A stretch of DNA of 28,212 bases from an uncultured Methylotenera sp. (GTDB taxonomy: Bacteria; Pseudomonadota; Gammaproteobacteria; Burkholderiales; Methylophilaceae): the NCBI RefSeq assembly GCF_946479685.1, contig NZ_CAMLGS010000029.1, positions 1 to 28,212 of the forward strand, in the 5' to 3' direction. The notes beneath the pieces were generated by a model, which saw nothing but the letters and a program-made list of their open reading frames with translations, had not been told where the DNA came from and did no database searches. The position numbers were made by a program, and so were the translations under genes. Shown here one piece after another: positions 1-8,332 of the stretch. Every line of letters begins with the position of its first letter. The stretch's first letter is position 1.

Positions 1-45
1 GTGGATTCAGGGGCTGGTGCAACAACAGCCTAGACACGCTCATGG

Positions 46-130
46 TTAACTAAGTACAGTGCTAACTTAGTATGATTCATAACTTGGCACGACCTGTAAC
101 TTAGCACCACCTGTAACTTAGCGCAGTGAT
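46..130. repeat. 17-bp tandem repeat downstream of the diguanylate cyclase gene
   Basis: The motif TAACTTAG (one copy TAACTTGG) begins at 63, 80, 97 and 114, an exact 17-bp period, with a decayed copy around 47. The two middle units, 80-96 and 97-113, are nearly identical. The array lies just past the stop codon of the minus-strand gene ending at 153. Arrays of the same kind occur at 7725-7857 and, with 16-bp period, at 14560-14586. Function is unknown. Confidence 0.75.
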
Positions 131-132
131 TG

Positions 133-152
133 GGTCAGCTTAAGCGCTGACC
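133..152 (-). terminator. Hairpin directly after the diguanylate cyclase stop codon
   Basis: A 7-bp perfect stem, GGTCAGC paired with GCTGACC around a 6-nt loop, abuts the TAA stop of the minus-strand gene. There is no U-tract after it on the minus strand, so it may protect the 3' end of the transcript or be a weak terminator rather than a canonical one. Confidence 0.4.
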
Positions 153-1928
153 TTATTGCATTGCAATATAAACTCGGTTGCGCCCGTATTTTTTAGCCTG
201 ATACAAGGCTTCATCTGCTAGGTTTAGCAGCATGTCGATGTTGTCCTGCTTGGATATTCTGGAAGCGACACCGATAGACACCGTGAACTGTATGGGAATG
301 CCCGCCTCCAGATGTACTTTCTGGTTGGCGAGTACTGCGCGTAGCCGTTCTGCTACCTCGGCGGCTTCTGTTTTATCGGTTTCTGGCAGCAGAATAGCAA
401 ACTCTTCACCCCCTACGCGGCCAATAATATCTATCTCACGTAAGGTTTCGCGGCACACCGTCGCCATTGTCTTAAGCACGGCATCGCCTGATTTATGGCC
501 GTAGGTGTCATTGACTTGTTTAAAAAGGTCGATGTCCAGCATAAAGAACGAAAGCGGCGTGTCATAGCGATTGGTGCGCTGTATTTCCTGCTCGGCCTGC
601 TCCATAAAGTAGCGGCGGTTGCTGACCCCGGTAAGGAAGTCAACGCGGGCTTGGCGTTTAAATTCCTCTTCCAGTTGCTTGCGTTCAGTAATGTCTGTAG
701 ACGTGCCTATCATGCGTAGCGGTTTTCCGTCTTCGCTACGGCTGACTACCATGCCTCGGTTCAATAGCCATTTATACGAGCCATCGCCACATAACTTTTG
801 CTGCTCCAATTGATAGCGGTCAGTTTTGTTATCCTTCATCGCCTGTATTGCGGTCATGGTATTGGTAACGCTGTCTGGATGGGTATGTGCTACCCAGTGG
901 TGAAACCTCTCTACATCAGATGGCAGGTTAGGGTCCAGGCCCAATATTTGCATTAAACGGGGTGATGCTTCTGTTTTTCCGGTCTGGAAATCATATTCCC
1001 AAACCCCGTCGCCGGCGCCCTCTAACGCGAATCTCCAACGTTCTTCGTTCTTTTTCAGAGCAAGTTCGCTGTGATGTTTTTCAATCGCGATGCTGGCCAG
1101 GTAGGCGGCTTGCTCAATCAGCATGATGTTGGCTTCAGTGGGCTGGTAGGGGTTCTGGTGATAGATGGCGACAGTGCCCAGTATTTTGCCTTGGGTGGAA
1201 CGTATCGGTTCAGACCAGCAGGAGCCAAGTTTAGCTTGCCCTGCAATCTCTCTAAAATAGCGCCAATAAGGGTGATTTTGTATATCTTCAACAATCACGC
1301 GTTTGCCGGTATAGGCGGCGGTGCCGCAGGAGCCAACGCCTTCGCCTATGCTGAGGTTGTTCATTGCTGCCACATAGAATCTAGGCAGGTTGGTAGCGGC
1401 TGTGGCCAGCAGGCGCTTGCCTTCGGCATCCAGCAGCATAATGCTGCCACGTATGGCTGGGTTTTCTTGCTCCACCCACAGGATGACTGCCCGGAGTATA
1501 TCGGCTAGCGGTGCGCCTTTGGTAATCAGTTCCAACACGTGGCTACGGAACTTCTCGCGTACTTCGGCATGTTTAAGCTCATCACTGTAATGGCTAAGCC
1601 TAGTGATAATTAAGCCAATTAAACAGGCGGTTAAGGAGAAAAATGCTAAAGGTAGATAGCTCTTTTGTGCGCTAAATAATACCTCAAACGGTTTTACAAA
1701 GTAATATTCGCCGGCAATCGCGGCAAGCACAGCTACCAAGATGCCAGGGCCGGTGCCTAGCAGGTAAAAACTGATGAGGGTAGGTAGGTAAAAGGTGATG
1801 TATGCCAGGTTTTCTTGCGCGGGAGCAATGGCAAAGCGCAGGAACAAGGCTATAAGAAACAGCGCCATCGCAAGGAGATAACGATAGCCGATGGGTAATT
1901 TTGTATGCATTTCCTCGAAACTCAACAA
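153..1928 (-). CDS. Membrane-bound diguanylate cyclase (DUF4118-like/GAF/PAS/GGDEF)
   Basis: This 591-residue protein should make cyclic di-GMP from two GTP at the inner membrane. The order of parts is: hydrophobic N-terminus with about four membrane segments (residues 15-112, like the DUF4118 sensor-kinase module), a GAF domain (about 130-290), a PAS domain (about 300-425) and a C-terminal GGDEF domain (430-591). The catalytic signature is GGEEF at 506-510. An allosteric I-site RxxD (Arg497 to Asp500) lies exactly five residues before it, so product inhibition is expected. No EAL domain is present. The start is TTG at 1926-1928, supported by AAAGGA five bases upstream; an ATG at 1910 is the alternative but its GAGGAA is too close. 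It is divergent from the ankyrin gene. The sensed signal is unknown. Confidence 0.93.
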   Translation of the reverse strand: MLSFEEMHTKLPIGYRYLLAMALFLIALFLRFAIAPAQENLAYITFYLPTLISFYLLGTGPGILVAVLAAIAGEYYFVKPFEVLFSAQKSYLPLAFFSLTACLIGLIITRLSHYSDELKHAEVREKFRSHVLELITKGAPLADILRAVILWVEQENPAIRGSIMLLDAEGKRLLATAATNLPRFYVAAMNNLSIGEGVGSCGTAAYTGKRVIVEDIQNHPYWRYFREIAGQAKLGSCWSEPIRSTQGKILGTVAIYHQNPYQPTEANIMLIEQAAYLASIAIEKHHSELALKKNEERWRFALEGAGDGVWEYDFQTGKTEASPRLMQILGLDPNLPSDVERFHHWVAHTHPDSVTNTMTAIQAMKDNKTDRYQLEQQKLCGDGSYKWLLNRGMVVSRSEDGKPLRMIGTSTDITERKQLEEEFKRQARVDFLTGVSNRRYFMEQAEQEIQRTNRYDTPLSFFMLDIDLFKQVNDTYGHKSGDAVLKTMATVCRETLREIDIIGRVGGEEFAILLPETDKTEAAEVAERLRAVLANQKVHLEAGIPIQFTVSIGVASRISKQDNIDMLLNLADEALYQAKKYGRNRVYIAMQ

Positions 1929-2000
1929 AACAATCCTTTCGTTTACTGACGCGCTTACGCGTGAATAAACTATGCGTCGCTGTTAGCTTAGCATATTAAG

Positions 2001-2018
2001 AATTCATTATAATGAATT
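2001..2018. promoter_or_regulatory. 18-bp perfect palindrome with TATAAT on both strands
   Basis: AATTCATTATAATGAATT equals its own reverse complement. Its centre reads TATAAT on the plus strand (2008-2013) and, by symmetry, on the minus strand (2006-2011). It lies between the divergent diguanylate cyclase and ankyrin genes, about 75 bases from each start. It could be an operator for a dimeric regulator, a shared -10 region, or both. I see no good -35 box for either direction. Confidence 0.5.
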
Positions 2019-2088
2019 TTAGTGGGTAATTGGTGGTCATTACTTATTCATACAATTTAAATCGCAAGATTGCGTTACTATATTCCTC

Positions 2089-2868
2089 ATGTCTGTTAAG
2101 CATCCTTTTTTTGAATACCTAGGCGAAAACTATCCATATGCACTTGAGGATAAGTTTGATCGCATTCTGACTCGCATTGAGAAGTTGTGGTCTACGCCAC
2201 AAATACATGATTACTTCAGTGACCTGATTATCGACTCGCGTGGCGGGCGTCAGGGTTTTCCCAAAGATGTCATGGAAGATATTTTGCGGCTGCGGCAAGT
2301 GCGGCAATCTCAACATATCCGTGAAGTTGAGGGCATAGAGAATGCCCTTAAAGAATTAGAGCAGCGTGGGATTGCGCGCAGTAATGAACAGTTTTTGCAG
2401 GCAATTCTGGTTGGGAATCAGGCTGTTGTTGATCTTTTTGTACGCAGCAACTTTAATATCCACATCACAGACACAGAGGGTACGCCAGTGCTGTTAGTTG
2501 CCTTGAAAAAAGGCTATACCGTGATTGCGAGCATACTGATTAAAAAAGGTGCAGATGTGAACGCCTATGACCGCAAGACCATGACCCCGTTGTTACTGGT
2601 GTGTGGTCAGCAGTTGCCGGGCTATAAAGCGATTGCAGAAATGCTGATCAAGCGCGGTGCGTATATCAATGACCGTGACAGCCAGGGTTTTACGCCATTG
2701 CTGCTAAGTCTGACCTCGGGGCAGTTTGAGGTGGCGGAGCTATTAATCGAGCGCGGTGCCGATGTATTGGCACGCGGTAAAAATGGCAAGTCGGCGTTGG
2801 CTTTAGCTGAGGAAGCCGGCAATGCTAGACTGATAGCAACTTTAATGGAAAAAGGCGCGACTTATTAA
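2089..2868 (+). CDS. Ankyrin-repeat protein
   Basis: A 259-residue protein with no signal peptide or membrane segment, so probably cytoplasmic. The first 95 residues are charged and helical and I do not recognise them. From about residue 99 there are five ankyrin-type units: 99-130 (degenerate), 131-163, 164-198, 199-231 and 232-259. The middle ones show the usual pattern of TPLLLxL, a helix, then LIKRGADVN-type ends. Ankyrin arrays bind other proteins, so an adaptor role is likely, but the partner is unknown. No strong ribosome binding site precedes the ATG. It is divergent from the diguanylate cyclase and convergent with nrdB. Whether it acts with either is not shown by the sequence. Confidence 0.85.
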   Translation: MSVKHPFFEYLGENYPYALEDKFDRILTRIEKLWSTPQIHDYFSDLIIDSRGGRQGFPKDVMEDILRLRQVRQSQHIREVEGIENALKELEQRGIARSNEQFLQAILVGNQAVVDLFVRSNFNIHITDTEGTPVLLVALKKGYTVIASILIKKGADVNAYDRKTMTPLLLVCGQQLPGYKAIAEMLIKRGAYINDRDSQGFTPLLLSLTSGQFEVAELLIERGADVLARGKNGKSALALAEEAGNARLIATLMEKGATY

Positions 2869-2895
2869 GTGCGGGTCAGCGGGGATGGTGCAACC

Positions 2896-2920
2896 AAGCA
2901 TAGCCATTTAGGCTAAGCTT
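2896..2920. terminator. Hairpin between the convergent ankyrin and nrdB genes
   Basis: AAGCATAGCC and GGCTAAGCTT pair over ten positions with one mismatch around ATTTA. The hairpin is 27 bases past the ankyrin stop and 63 bases past the nrdB stop. No U-tract follows on either strand, so use as a terminator is only possible. Confidence 0.3.
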
Positions 2921-2983
2921 GCCTGCGTTTGCACTATCTATTCCAGCTGATTCTGTCCTAGCATATTGGTTCTACCCAACTGA

Positions 2984-4123
2984 TTAATCCCAGCTTAATG
3001 CGCCGCCGGTTTGGTACTCGGTAACGCGGGTTTCAAAGAAATTTTTCTCTTTTTTCAGGTCTATCATTTCGCTCATCCATGGGAATGGGTTGGTCGCGCC
3101 TGGGTACAGTATATCCAAGCCAATTTGCTGGCAGCGGCGGTTGGCAATAAAGCGCAGGTATTCCTTGAACATTGTTGCGTTCAAGCCCAGTACGCCACGT
3201 GGCATGGTGGCCTCGGCGTAGCGATACTCGAGCTCTACTCCGTGCTGGATTAAGCCTTTAATTTCTTCACGGAATTCAGCAGTCCATAAATGTGGGTTCT
3301 CCAATTTAATGGTATTAATCACATCAATACCGAAATTGCAGTGCATGGACTCATCACGCAAGATGTACTGATACTGCTCGGCAGCACCTTGCATCTTGTT
3401 CTGGCGGCCTAATGCCAGAATCTGCACGAAACCTACGTAGAAGAACAATCCTTCCATAATGCAGGCGAACACAATGAGTGAGCGCAGCAACTGTTGGTCG
3501 GCTTCCGGTGTGCCGGTTTTGAATTCAGGGTTGGTCAGCGTGTTGATGAATGGAATCAGGAAATCATCTTTGTCTTTAATGCTAGCCACTTCTTGGTAAG
3601 CGTTAAATACTTCGGACTCGTCTAACCCCAAACTTTCTACGATATATTGATACGCATGGGTATGAATCGCCTCTTCAAAACCCTGACGTAGCAAGTACTG
3701 GCGTGCCTCTGGTGCGGTGATATGGCGATAAGTACCCAGCACGATATTGTTCGCGGCGAGAGAGTCGGCCGTGGTGAAAAAGCCTAGGTTGCGCTTCACA
3801 ATCAAACGCTCATCGTCACTCAGCGCGGTGCTGTCTTTCCACTGTGCGATATCGCGGCTCATGGAAACCTCTTGCGGCATCCAGTGGTTGGCGCAACCAG
3901 CTAGGTATTTGTCCCAAGCCCAGTGGTATTTGAACGGTACTAGTTGATTCACATCGGTTTGGCCGTTAATCATGCGCTTATCTGAGGCATTTACACGACC
4001 TGAGATAGATGGTTGGTTATCCGCAGCTGGCGCGGCGATTGGTGTTGCCACCGTTGCTACTGGCGCTAGCTTTGGCGCCGATACAGCTGTTTCTTCGTAC
4101 ACTTCATCTTCAAATGAAAGCAT
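2984..4123 (-). CDS. nrdB: Ribonucleoside-diphosphate reductase class Ia, beta subunit
   Basis: This 379-residue protein carries the di-iron tyrosyl radical used by NrdA to reduce ribonucleotides. By alignment with E. coli NrdB the iron ligands are all present: Asp120, Glu151, His154, Glu224, Glu258 and His261. The radical tyrosine is Tyr158, seven residues after Glu151 in EAIHTHAY, so this is a tyrosyl-radical enzyme and not the radical-Tyr-less class Ic type. About 45 extra Ala/Pro-rich residues precede the conserved core. The ATG at 4123 has AAGGA six bases upstream. It follows nrdA on the same strand after 152 bp that hold a palindromic repeat. It probably shares the nrdA transcript and hence its B12 riboswitch. 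Confidence 0.97.
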   Translation of the reverse strand: MLSFEDEVYEETAVSAPKLAPVATVATPIAAPAADNQPSISGRVNASDKRMINGQTDVNQLVPFKYHWAWDKYLAGCANHWMPQEVSMSRDIAQWKDSTALSDDERLIVKRNLGFFTTADSLAANNIVLGTYRHITAPEARQYLLRQGFEEAIHTHAYQYIVESLGLDESEVFNAYQEVASIKDKDDFLIPFINTLTNPEFKTGTPEADQQLLRSLIVFACIMEGLFFYVGFVQILALGRQNKMQGAAEQYQYILRDESMHCNFGIDVINTIKLENPHLWTAEFREEIKGLIQHGVELEYRYAEATMPRGVLGLNATMFKEYLRFIANRRCQQIGLDILYPGATNPFPWMSEMIDLKKEKNFFETRVTEYQTGGALSWD

Positions 4124-4155
4124 GTTTTTTCCTTAATTCTTTTGTTATGATTTTC

Positions 4156-4277
4156 AGAAAATTAAAAGTTCTAAGCGAGACAAGGCGTGAGAAAAATTTT
4201 GAACGCAGCATACATAAGTATGTAAGCGATAAAATTTTTCGATACAACGCCGTGTCGCGACGAAGTTTTAGTTTTCT
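4156..4277. repeat. 122-bp imperfect palindromic intergenic repeat between nrdA and nrdB
   Basis: The left half (from AGAAAATTAAAAGTTC) is matched by the reverse complement of the right half (AGAAAACTAAAACTTC), with matching GCGA, GACA-GGCGT and GAAAAATTTT blocks further in. The centre is TACATA-AG-TATGTA at 4211-4224. The repeat fills nearly the whole nrdA-nrdB spacer and reaches the nrdA stop codon (4276-4278). From memory, similar AGAACTTTTAATTTTC-ended palindromes recur in related genomes, which suggests a REP- or MITE-like dispersed element; I could not search for copies. Transcribed, it would form a long hairpin inside the operon mRNA. Confidence 0.75.
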
Positions 4278-7104
4278 ACTGGCAGGATTCACAATCCGGA
4301 TTATCTATACTGCACATTTTTGGTGCCGATACTGGCGCAGTTTCCGGTACATGTGATGCAACTGCATTCAATTCACCGCCGCTACCTGTCGATTTCTCAG
4401 CCGCAGTTGCACCCAATGAGCGCAGGTAATAGGTGGTTTTCAGGCCACGCTGCCATGCTAGCAAGTAGGTATCGTTCAGCTTTTTGCCTGATGGCACTGC
4501 GAAGTACAGGTTGAGTGACTGCGCCTGATCTATCCATTTTTGGCGACGCGCGGCCGCTTCAATCAACCAGGTTGGATCCACATCAAACGCAGTAGCGTAT
4601 AGCTGTTTCAAGTCAGCAGGTACACGCTCAATCGGCGCTAGGGAGCCGTCAAAATACTTGAGGTCTGAAATCATCACGGAATCCCACAAGTCACGTGCTT
4701 TTAAGTCGTTAACCAGCTGCTCGTTCACAATGGTGAACTCACCAGACAAGTTGGATTTCACATACAGGTTTTGATACTCAGGCTCAATGCTGGCAGATAC
4801 GCCCACGATATTGGAAATAGTCGCAGTAGGCGCAATTGCCACGCAATTTGAATTGCGCATACCTACTTTTTGTATACGGTTACGCAATGCGTCCCAATCC
4901 AAGGTTTTACTACGGTCTACTTCTACATTGCCGCCACGTTCACTGGTCAACAGGTCTAAAGTATCGAGTGGCAGAGTGCCTTGATCCCACAAGCTGCCCT
5001 TAAAGCTGGAATATGGGCCGCGCTCTTCTGCTAACAGGGTTGAGGCCCAGTAAGCGTTGTAGCACACCATTTCCATCGCGCGGTCCGCAAACTCCACGGC
5101 TTCCATACTGGCGTAAGGGATACGCATTGCGTGCAGGCAGTTTTGGAAGCCCATAATGCCCATGCCTACTGGCCGATGGCGTGTATTGGCATTGCGTGCT
5201 TTTCCTACCGGGTAGAAGTTGATATCGACCACGTTATCCAGCATGCGCATGCCAACTTTGATGGTTGCTTGTAATTTGTCGTTATCTAGCACTAAATTGC
5301 CGTTAACTTCTGTCAGATGCTGTAATAGATTTACTGAGCCTAAATTGCACACCGCGATTTCTGTATCAGAAGTATTCAGCGTGATTTCTGTGCATAGGTT
5401 TGAGCTGTGTACTACGCCCACATGCTGTTGTGGTGAGCGGATATTGCATGGGTCTTTGAAAGTAATCCAAGGGTGGCCGGTTTCAAACAGCATAGAAAGC
5501 ATCTTGCGCCACATCTGCACCGCAGGTACACGCTTGAACAGTTTGATTTCACCGTTATCGGCACGGCGTTCATATTCTACATAAGCAGATTCGAAAGCCT
5601 TGCCGTATTTGTCATGCAGGTCTGGCACGTCAGATGGCGAGAATAAGGTCCATTCGCCATTTTCAGTCACGCGGCGCATAAATAGGTCTGGAATCCAGTG
5701 TGCTGTATTCATGTCATGCGTACGGCGGCGGTCATCACCGGTGTTTTTGCGTAAATCTAAAAACTCTTCAATGTCCAAATGCCATGTTTCCAAGTAACCG
5801 CATACCGCACCCTTACGTTTACCGCCTTGGTTTACCGCTACTGCAGTGTCATTCACCACTTTTAAGAATGGAATCACACCTTGGCTCTTACCATTAGTGC
5901 CTTTAATGCGAGCACCTAGTGAGCGCACCGGGGTCCAGTCGTTGCCCAAGCCACCAGCAAATTTCTGCAATAAGGCATTTTCTTTAATGCCTTGATAGAT
6001 GCCTTCCAGGTCATCGCTCACGGTGGTAAGGTAGCAAGAGGAAAGTTGTGAGTGCAAAGTACCTGCATTAAATAGCGTAGGCGTAGAGCTCATAAAATCA
6101 AACGTACTCAATACGTTATAGAACTCAATGGCACGTGCTTCGCGGTCAATCTCATTAATGGCCAGACCCATCGCAACACGCATAAAGAAAATTTGCGGCA
6201 GCTCGATACGGCGCTCTTCGATATGCAGGAAGTAACGGTCATACAAGGTTTGAATGCCTAAATAGCCAAATTGAAAGTCGCGCTCTTTAACCAGCGCCTT
6301 GGCCAGTTTGTCCAAATCAAATTGCGCTAAACGTTGATCCAGCAGGCCAGCATTGATGCCGATTTTGATATAGCGAGGGAAATACTCTAGGTAATGGGCA
6401 TCCATATCGACTTGCATCACACGTTCGCCCAGCACCTCGGCACGCACTAAATCCAGCTGTAGGCGTGCGGTGACGTAGTTGTACGCTGGTTCAGTCTCAA
6501 TCAGGCTGCGTGCAGATAAAATGAGTGCTTTATAAACTTCTGCAAATGGAATGCCATCATACAAATCGCGCACCGCTTGTTCCACGACGAGTGATGGCGA
6601 CACTACATTGCCTAGGTCGGCACAAGCCTCCGTCACCATGGCATGCAGTTGTTTGATATCTAGCGGTACCAGTTTGCCGTCCATATTAACATTCAGCGCA
6701 TGGCTAGGCTCGGCTTCAGCATGACTGGCTTTTTCCGCAGCACGCTCCGCATTGCGCTTCTCACGGTAAAGCACATAAGCACGTGCTACGTCGTGGTTGC
6801 CGCTGCGCATCAAGGCGAGTTCTACCTGGTCTTGTATGTCTTCAATATGAATAGAGCCACCAGCAGGCAAGCGGCGTATTAATGCGTTATTTACGATTTG
6901 GCTGAGTGAGGTGACTTGGTCGCGTACGCGCTGTGAGGCTGCACTTTGGTTGCCTTCTACCGCCAAGAATGCTTTGGTGATGGCGATAGAAATTTTGTCT
7001 AAATTGAAAGTCACGGCAGCACCATTACGGCGAATCACCTGCAACATAGGCAAAAGTGTAGCTTGTACTGAATCAGTGGTTGAAGATGGTTTTAAATCAT
7101 CCAT
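4276..7104 (-). CDS. nrdA: Ribonucleoside-diphosphate reductase class Ia, alpha subunit
   Basis: Catalytic subunit that converts NDPs to dNDPs, with NrdB as radical partner. From the ATG at 7104 it is 942 residues. An N-terminal ATP-cone (about 21-115, starting VIRRNGAAVTF) is followed by a second cone-like segment (about 143-218), as in Pseudomonas-type NrdA. Active-site residues are visible: the Cys357/Cys586 redox pair (LSSCYLTT, AVCNLGSVNL) and Asn569-Cys571-Glu573 in SNLCTEI. The C-terminus has the shuttle cysteines (CESCQ). The open frame extends to an upstream ATG at 7155, but the ATG at 7104 is preceded by AAGGGA at a better distance, so I prefer it. The leader carries a cobalamin riboswitch. 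Confidence 0.97.
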   Translation of the reverse strand: MDDLKPSSTTDSVQATLLPMLQVIRRNGAAVTFNLDKISIAITKAFLAVEGNQSAASQRVRDQVTSLSQIVNNALIRRLPAGGSIHIEDIQDQVELALMRSGNHDVARAYVLYREKRNAERAAEKASHAEAEPSHALNVNMDGKLVPLDIKQLHAMVTEACADLGNVVSPSLVVEQAVRDLYDGIPFAEVYKALILSARSLIETEPAYNYVTARLQLDLVRAEVLGERVMQVDMDAHYLEYFPRYIKIGINAGLLDQRLAQFDLDKLAKALVKERDFQFGYLGIQTLYDRYFLHIEERRIELPQIFFMRVAMGLAINEIDREARAIEFYNVLSTFDFMSSTPTLFNAGTLHSQLSSCYLTTVSDDLEGIYQGIKENALLQKFAGGLGNDWTPVRSLGARIKGTNGKSQGVIPFLKVVNDTAVAVNQGGKRKGAVCGYLETWHLDIEEFLDLRKNTGDDRRRTHDMNTAHWIPDLFMRRVTENGEWTLFSPSDVPDLHDKYGKAFESAYVEYERRADNGEIKLFKRVPAVQMWRKMLSMLFETGHPWITFKDPCNIRSPQQHVGVVHSSNLCTEITLNTSDTEIAVCNLGSVNLLQHLTEVNGNLVLDNDKLQATIKVGMRMLDNVVDINFYPVGKARNANTRHRPVGMGIMGFQNCLHAMRIPYASMEAVEFADRAMEMVCYNAYWASTLLAEERGPYSSFKGSLWDQGTLPLDTLDLLTSERGGNVEVDRSKTLDWDALRNRIQKVGMRNSNCVAIAPTATISNIVGVSASIEPEYQNLYVKSNLSGEFTIVNEQLVNDLKARDLWDSVMISDLKYFDGSLAPIERVPADLKQLYATAFDVDPTWLIEAAARRQKWIDQAQSLNLYFAVPSGKKLNDTYLLAWQRGLKTTYYLRSLGATAAEKSTGSGGELNAVASHVPETAPVSAPKMCSIDNPDCESCQ

Positions 7105-7245
7105 TTGGTTTTCCCTTTTTTCATAAAGGGCAGGTACGCTTTGTATGGCGAGCATCTTCTACAATAGGAAAACACGCCAAATAAAGACCAGCATGGCGGA
7201 TAGATGCGATCTACCCATCTGCTGAGGACACCCCGCCTCAAACGT

Positions 7246-7276
7246 TATAAAAGTATTCACGCAAGTGCGGCGTGAA
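7246..7276 (-). terminator. Riboswitch-linked terminator-like hairpin in the nrdA leader
   Basis: On the minus strand TTCACGC and GCGTGAA form a perfect 7-bp stem with a 7-nt loop (7256-7276), followed by ATACTTTTATAA. It starts just after the B12 box, so it is a plausible expression platform acting by premature termination. Two more hairpins lie between it and nrdA: 7223-7240 (TGAGG/CCTCA) and 7198-7216 (an 8-bp stem with one G-U pair). Either could take part in the switch. Confidence 0.55.
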
Positions 7277-7282
7277 AATGTC

Positions 7283-7482
7283 TACGGCAGGTCTCCTGGC
7301 TTACAGGTCATCATTATTTTGTTGGCCTTCCCAAATTTTAATTAATTAAAATTCAGTGGCGAGAAACACAAAATAACTCTCTGATTACAGTTGCGGGGGC
7401 AGCTTCGGAGTTGAAGTTTGCTAAAGAGCAGACTTCGCACCGGATTCCCTATTATCTTAATTTTCGATTGAAAATTAAGAAC
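7283..7482 (-). promoter_or_regulatory. Cobalamin (B12) riboswitch controlling nrdAB
   Basis: Read on the minus strand, the aptamer landmarks occur in the right order: GGTGCGAAGTC, then CCCCCGCAACTG, GCCACTG (complement of 7354-7361), GGGAAGG (near 7326-7332) and the B12 box AAGCCAGGAGACCTGCC (7286-7302). A 10-bp hairpin at 7456-7479 lies near the 5' end. High adenosylcobalamin should lower expression of nrdAB. B12 control of a B12-independent reductase is known where the genome also carries the B12-dependent class II enzyme NrdJ. No nrdJ is in this window. Confidence 0.95.
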
Positions 7483-7493
7483 CGTGTGCAAGC

Positions 7494-7523
7494 ACTATAA
7501 CGCAATATAACGGGGAATTTCAA
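7494..7523 (-). promoter_or_regulatory. Sigma70-like promoter for nrdAB
   Basis: On the minus strand TTGAAA (7523-7518) and TATAGT (7499-7494) are separated by 18 bases, close to consensus. Transcription would start near 7487, just upstream of the riboswitch aptamer, as expected. Confidence 0.6.
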
Positions 7524-7621
7524 CAACTAAAACACAATATATTGATTTTCTGCTGACTATTATTCCCATATGTATGTTTTATAAGGGTTTTTTAAAAGAA
7601 TAATTTTTAGACGGAGTGCAT

Positions 7622-7663
7622 AGCAAAAAGGGCAGGAGATTTTAAGTCTCTTGCCCTTTAAAT
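7622..7663 (-). terminator. Intrinsic terminator of the eptA-eamA unit
   Basis: AAAGGGCAGGAGA (7627-7639) pairs with TCTCTTGCCCTTT (7647-7659) over 13 positions with one wobble and a 7-nt loop. On the minus strand the stem runs into TTTTTGC. It lies about 205 bp past the eamA stop, and the 17-bp repeat array lies in between. Confidence 0.8.
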
Positions 7664-7724
7664 GCAGTTAATTCGTTGATTAAGCTACTGAGTCTTGGGT
7701 AAGTTAAGGCTGAGCGGAGGCAGT

Positions 7725-7857
7725 GTTAAGTTATCACTTAGCTTAATTTTTTAACCTTAATTTTTAACTCGGCTTAATTTTTTACTTTACTTGAATTTTT
7801 ATGTTACTGGAGTTTTTGCTTTGCTCGGGTTCTCACTTTAAGGTTTTCACTTAAAAC
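7725..7857. repeat. 17-bp-period degenerate tandem repeat downstream of the EamA gene
   Basis: Related units begin at 7756, 7773, 7790, 7807, 7824 and 7841, each 17 bases apart. They run from CTTAATTTTTAACTCGG through CTTGAATTTTTATGTTA to CTCGGGTTCTCACTTTA, with increasing divergence toward the gene. A 14-bp unit (7742) and a 17-bp unit (7725) lie before them. The array ends about 12 bases from the stop of the minus-strand eamA gene, so it lies in the 3' untranslated region before the terminator. Confidence 0.7.
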
Positions 7858-7868
7858 TTAGGCGCAGC

Positions 7869-8291
7869 TTATTTTTTTGCAAGCGTGATGATGCCTGCAA
7901 CAATTAAAATAGAACCTATCATCATGCGTAAAGTGATGGCTTCCTTAAATAGTAGCCATGCCAGTATCACAGTGACAACCACGCTACCCTTATCAATCAG
8001 CGCTACTGTGGAGACGTCTCCCATTTTTAGCGCTTTATAATAAAAAATCCAAGAGCCGGCGGTAGTGAGTGCAGAGAGTGCTAGCCAAATATAATGCTGT
8101 TTTTGCAGGTTTTTAATCTCTGCGGGGGTAACGGTAAGCAGACCAAAGAAAATAATAAAGGCGCAGACAAACAAGGTTCTTAGTGTTAAGCCCAGCTCAG
8201 CAGAAATGCCAGTCAAGCCCTGTTTGGCAATCACGGCAGTAAAGCCTGCAAACAGCATCGATATGATAGCGTATGCAACCCAGCGTTCCAT
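7869..8291 (-). CDS. Half-size EamA/DMT-family transporter
   Basis: A 140-residue hydrophobic protein with five predicted membrane helices, one EamA domain rather than the usual two, so it would work as a homodimer or with a partner. Typical features are the N-terminal AIISMLFAGFTAVIAKQG and the central WIFYYKALKMGDVSTVALIDK, the conserved core of short DMT transporters (COG2510-like). The substrate is unknown. The gene follows eptA by 41 bp on the same strand and ends before a terminator, so the two are probably co-transcribed. Small DMT proteins (ArnE/ArnF) flip lipid-linked aminoarabinose in lipid A modification, so a role in envelope lipids is possible here, but that is inference from context only. 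Confidence 0.85.
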   Translation of the reverse strand: MERWVAYAIISMLFAGFTAVIAKQGLTGISAELGLTLRTLFVCAFIIFFGLLTVTPAEIKNLQKQHYIWLALSALTTAGSWIFYYKALKMGDVSTVALIDKGSVVVTVILAWLLFKEAITLRMMIGSILIVAGIITLAKK

Positions 8292-8332
8292 CCTTGATTA
8301 ACTTTTCCTCGATTAATTAATTTAGTCTACGC

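Noticed and set aside
46..130. CRISPR array
   Set aside because: The 17-bp units are direct tandem repeats without unique spacers, and no cas gene is in the window.
1071..1508. 145-codon plus-strand ORF inside the diguanylate cyclase gene
   Set aside because: It is antisense to the conserved GAF domain and has no independent support.
4110..4356. Short ORFs on both strands over the nrdA-nrdB spacer
   Set aside because: They consist mainly of the palindromic repeat and the antisense of nrdA/nrdB ends, without ribosome binding sites.
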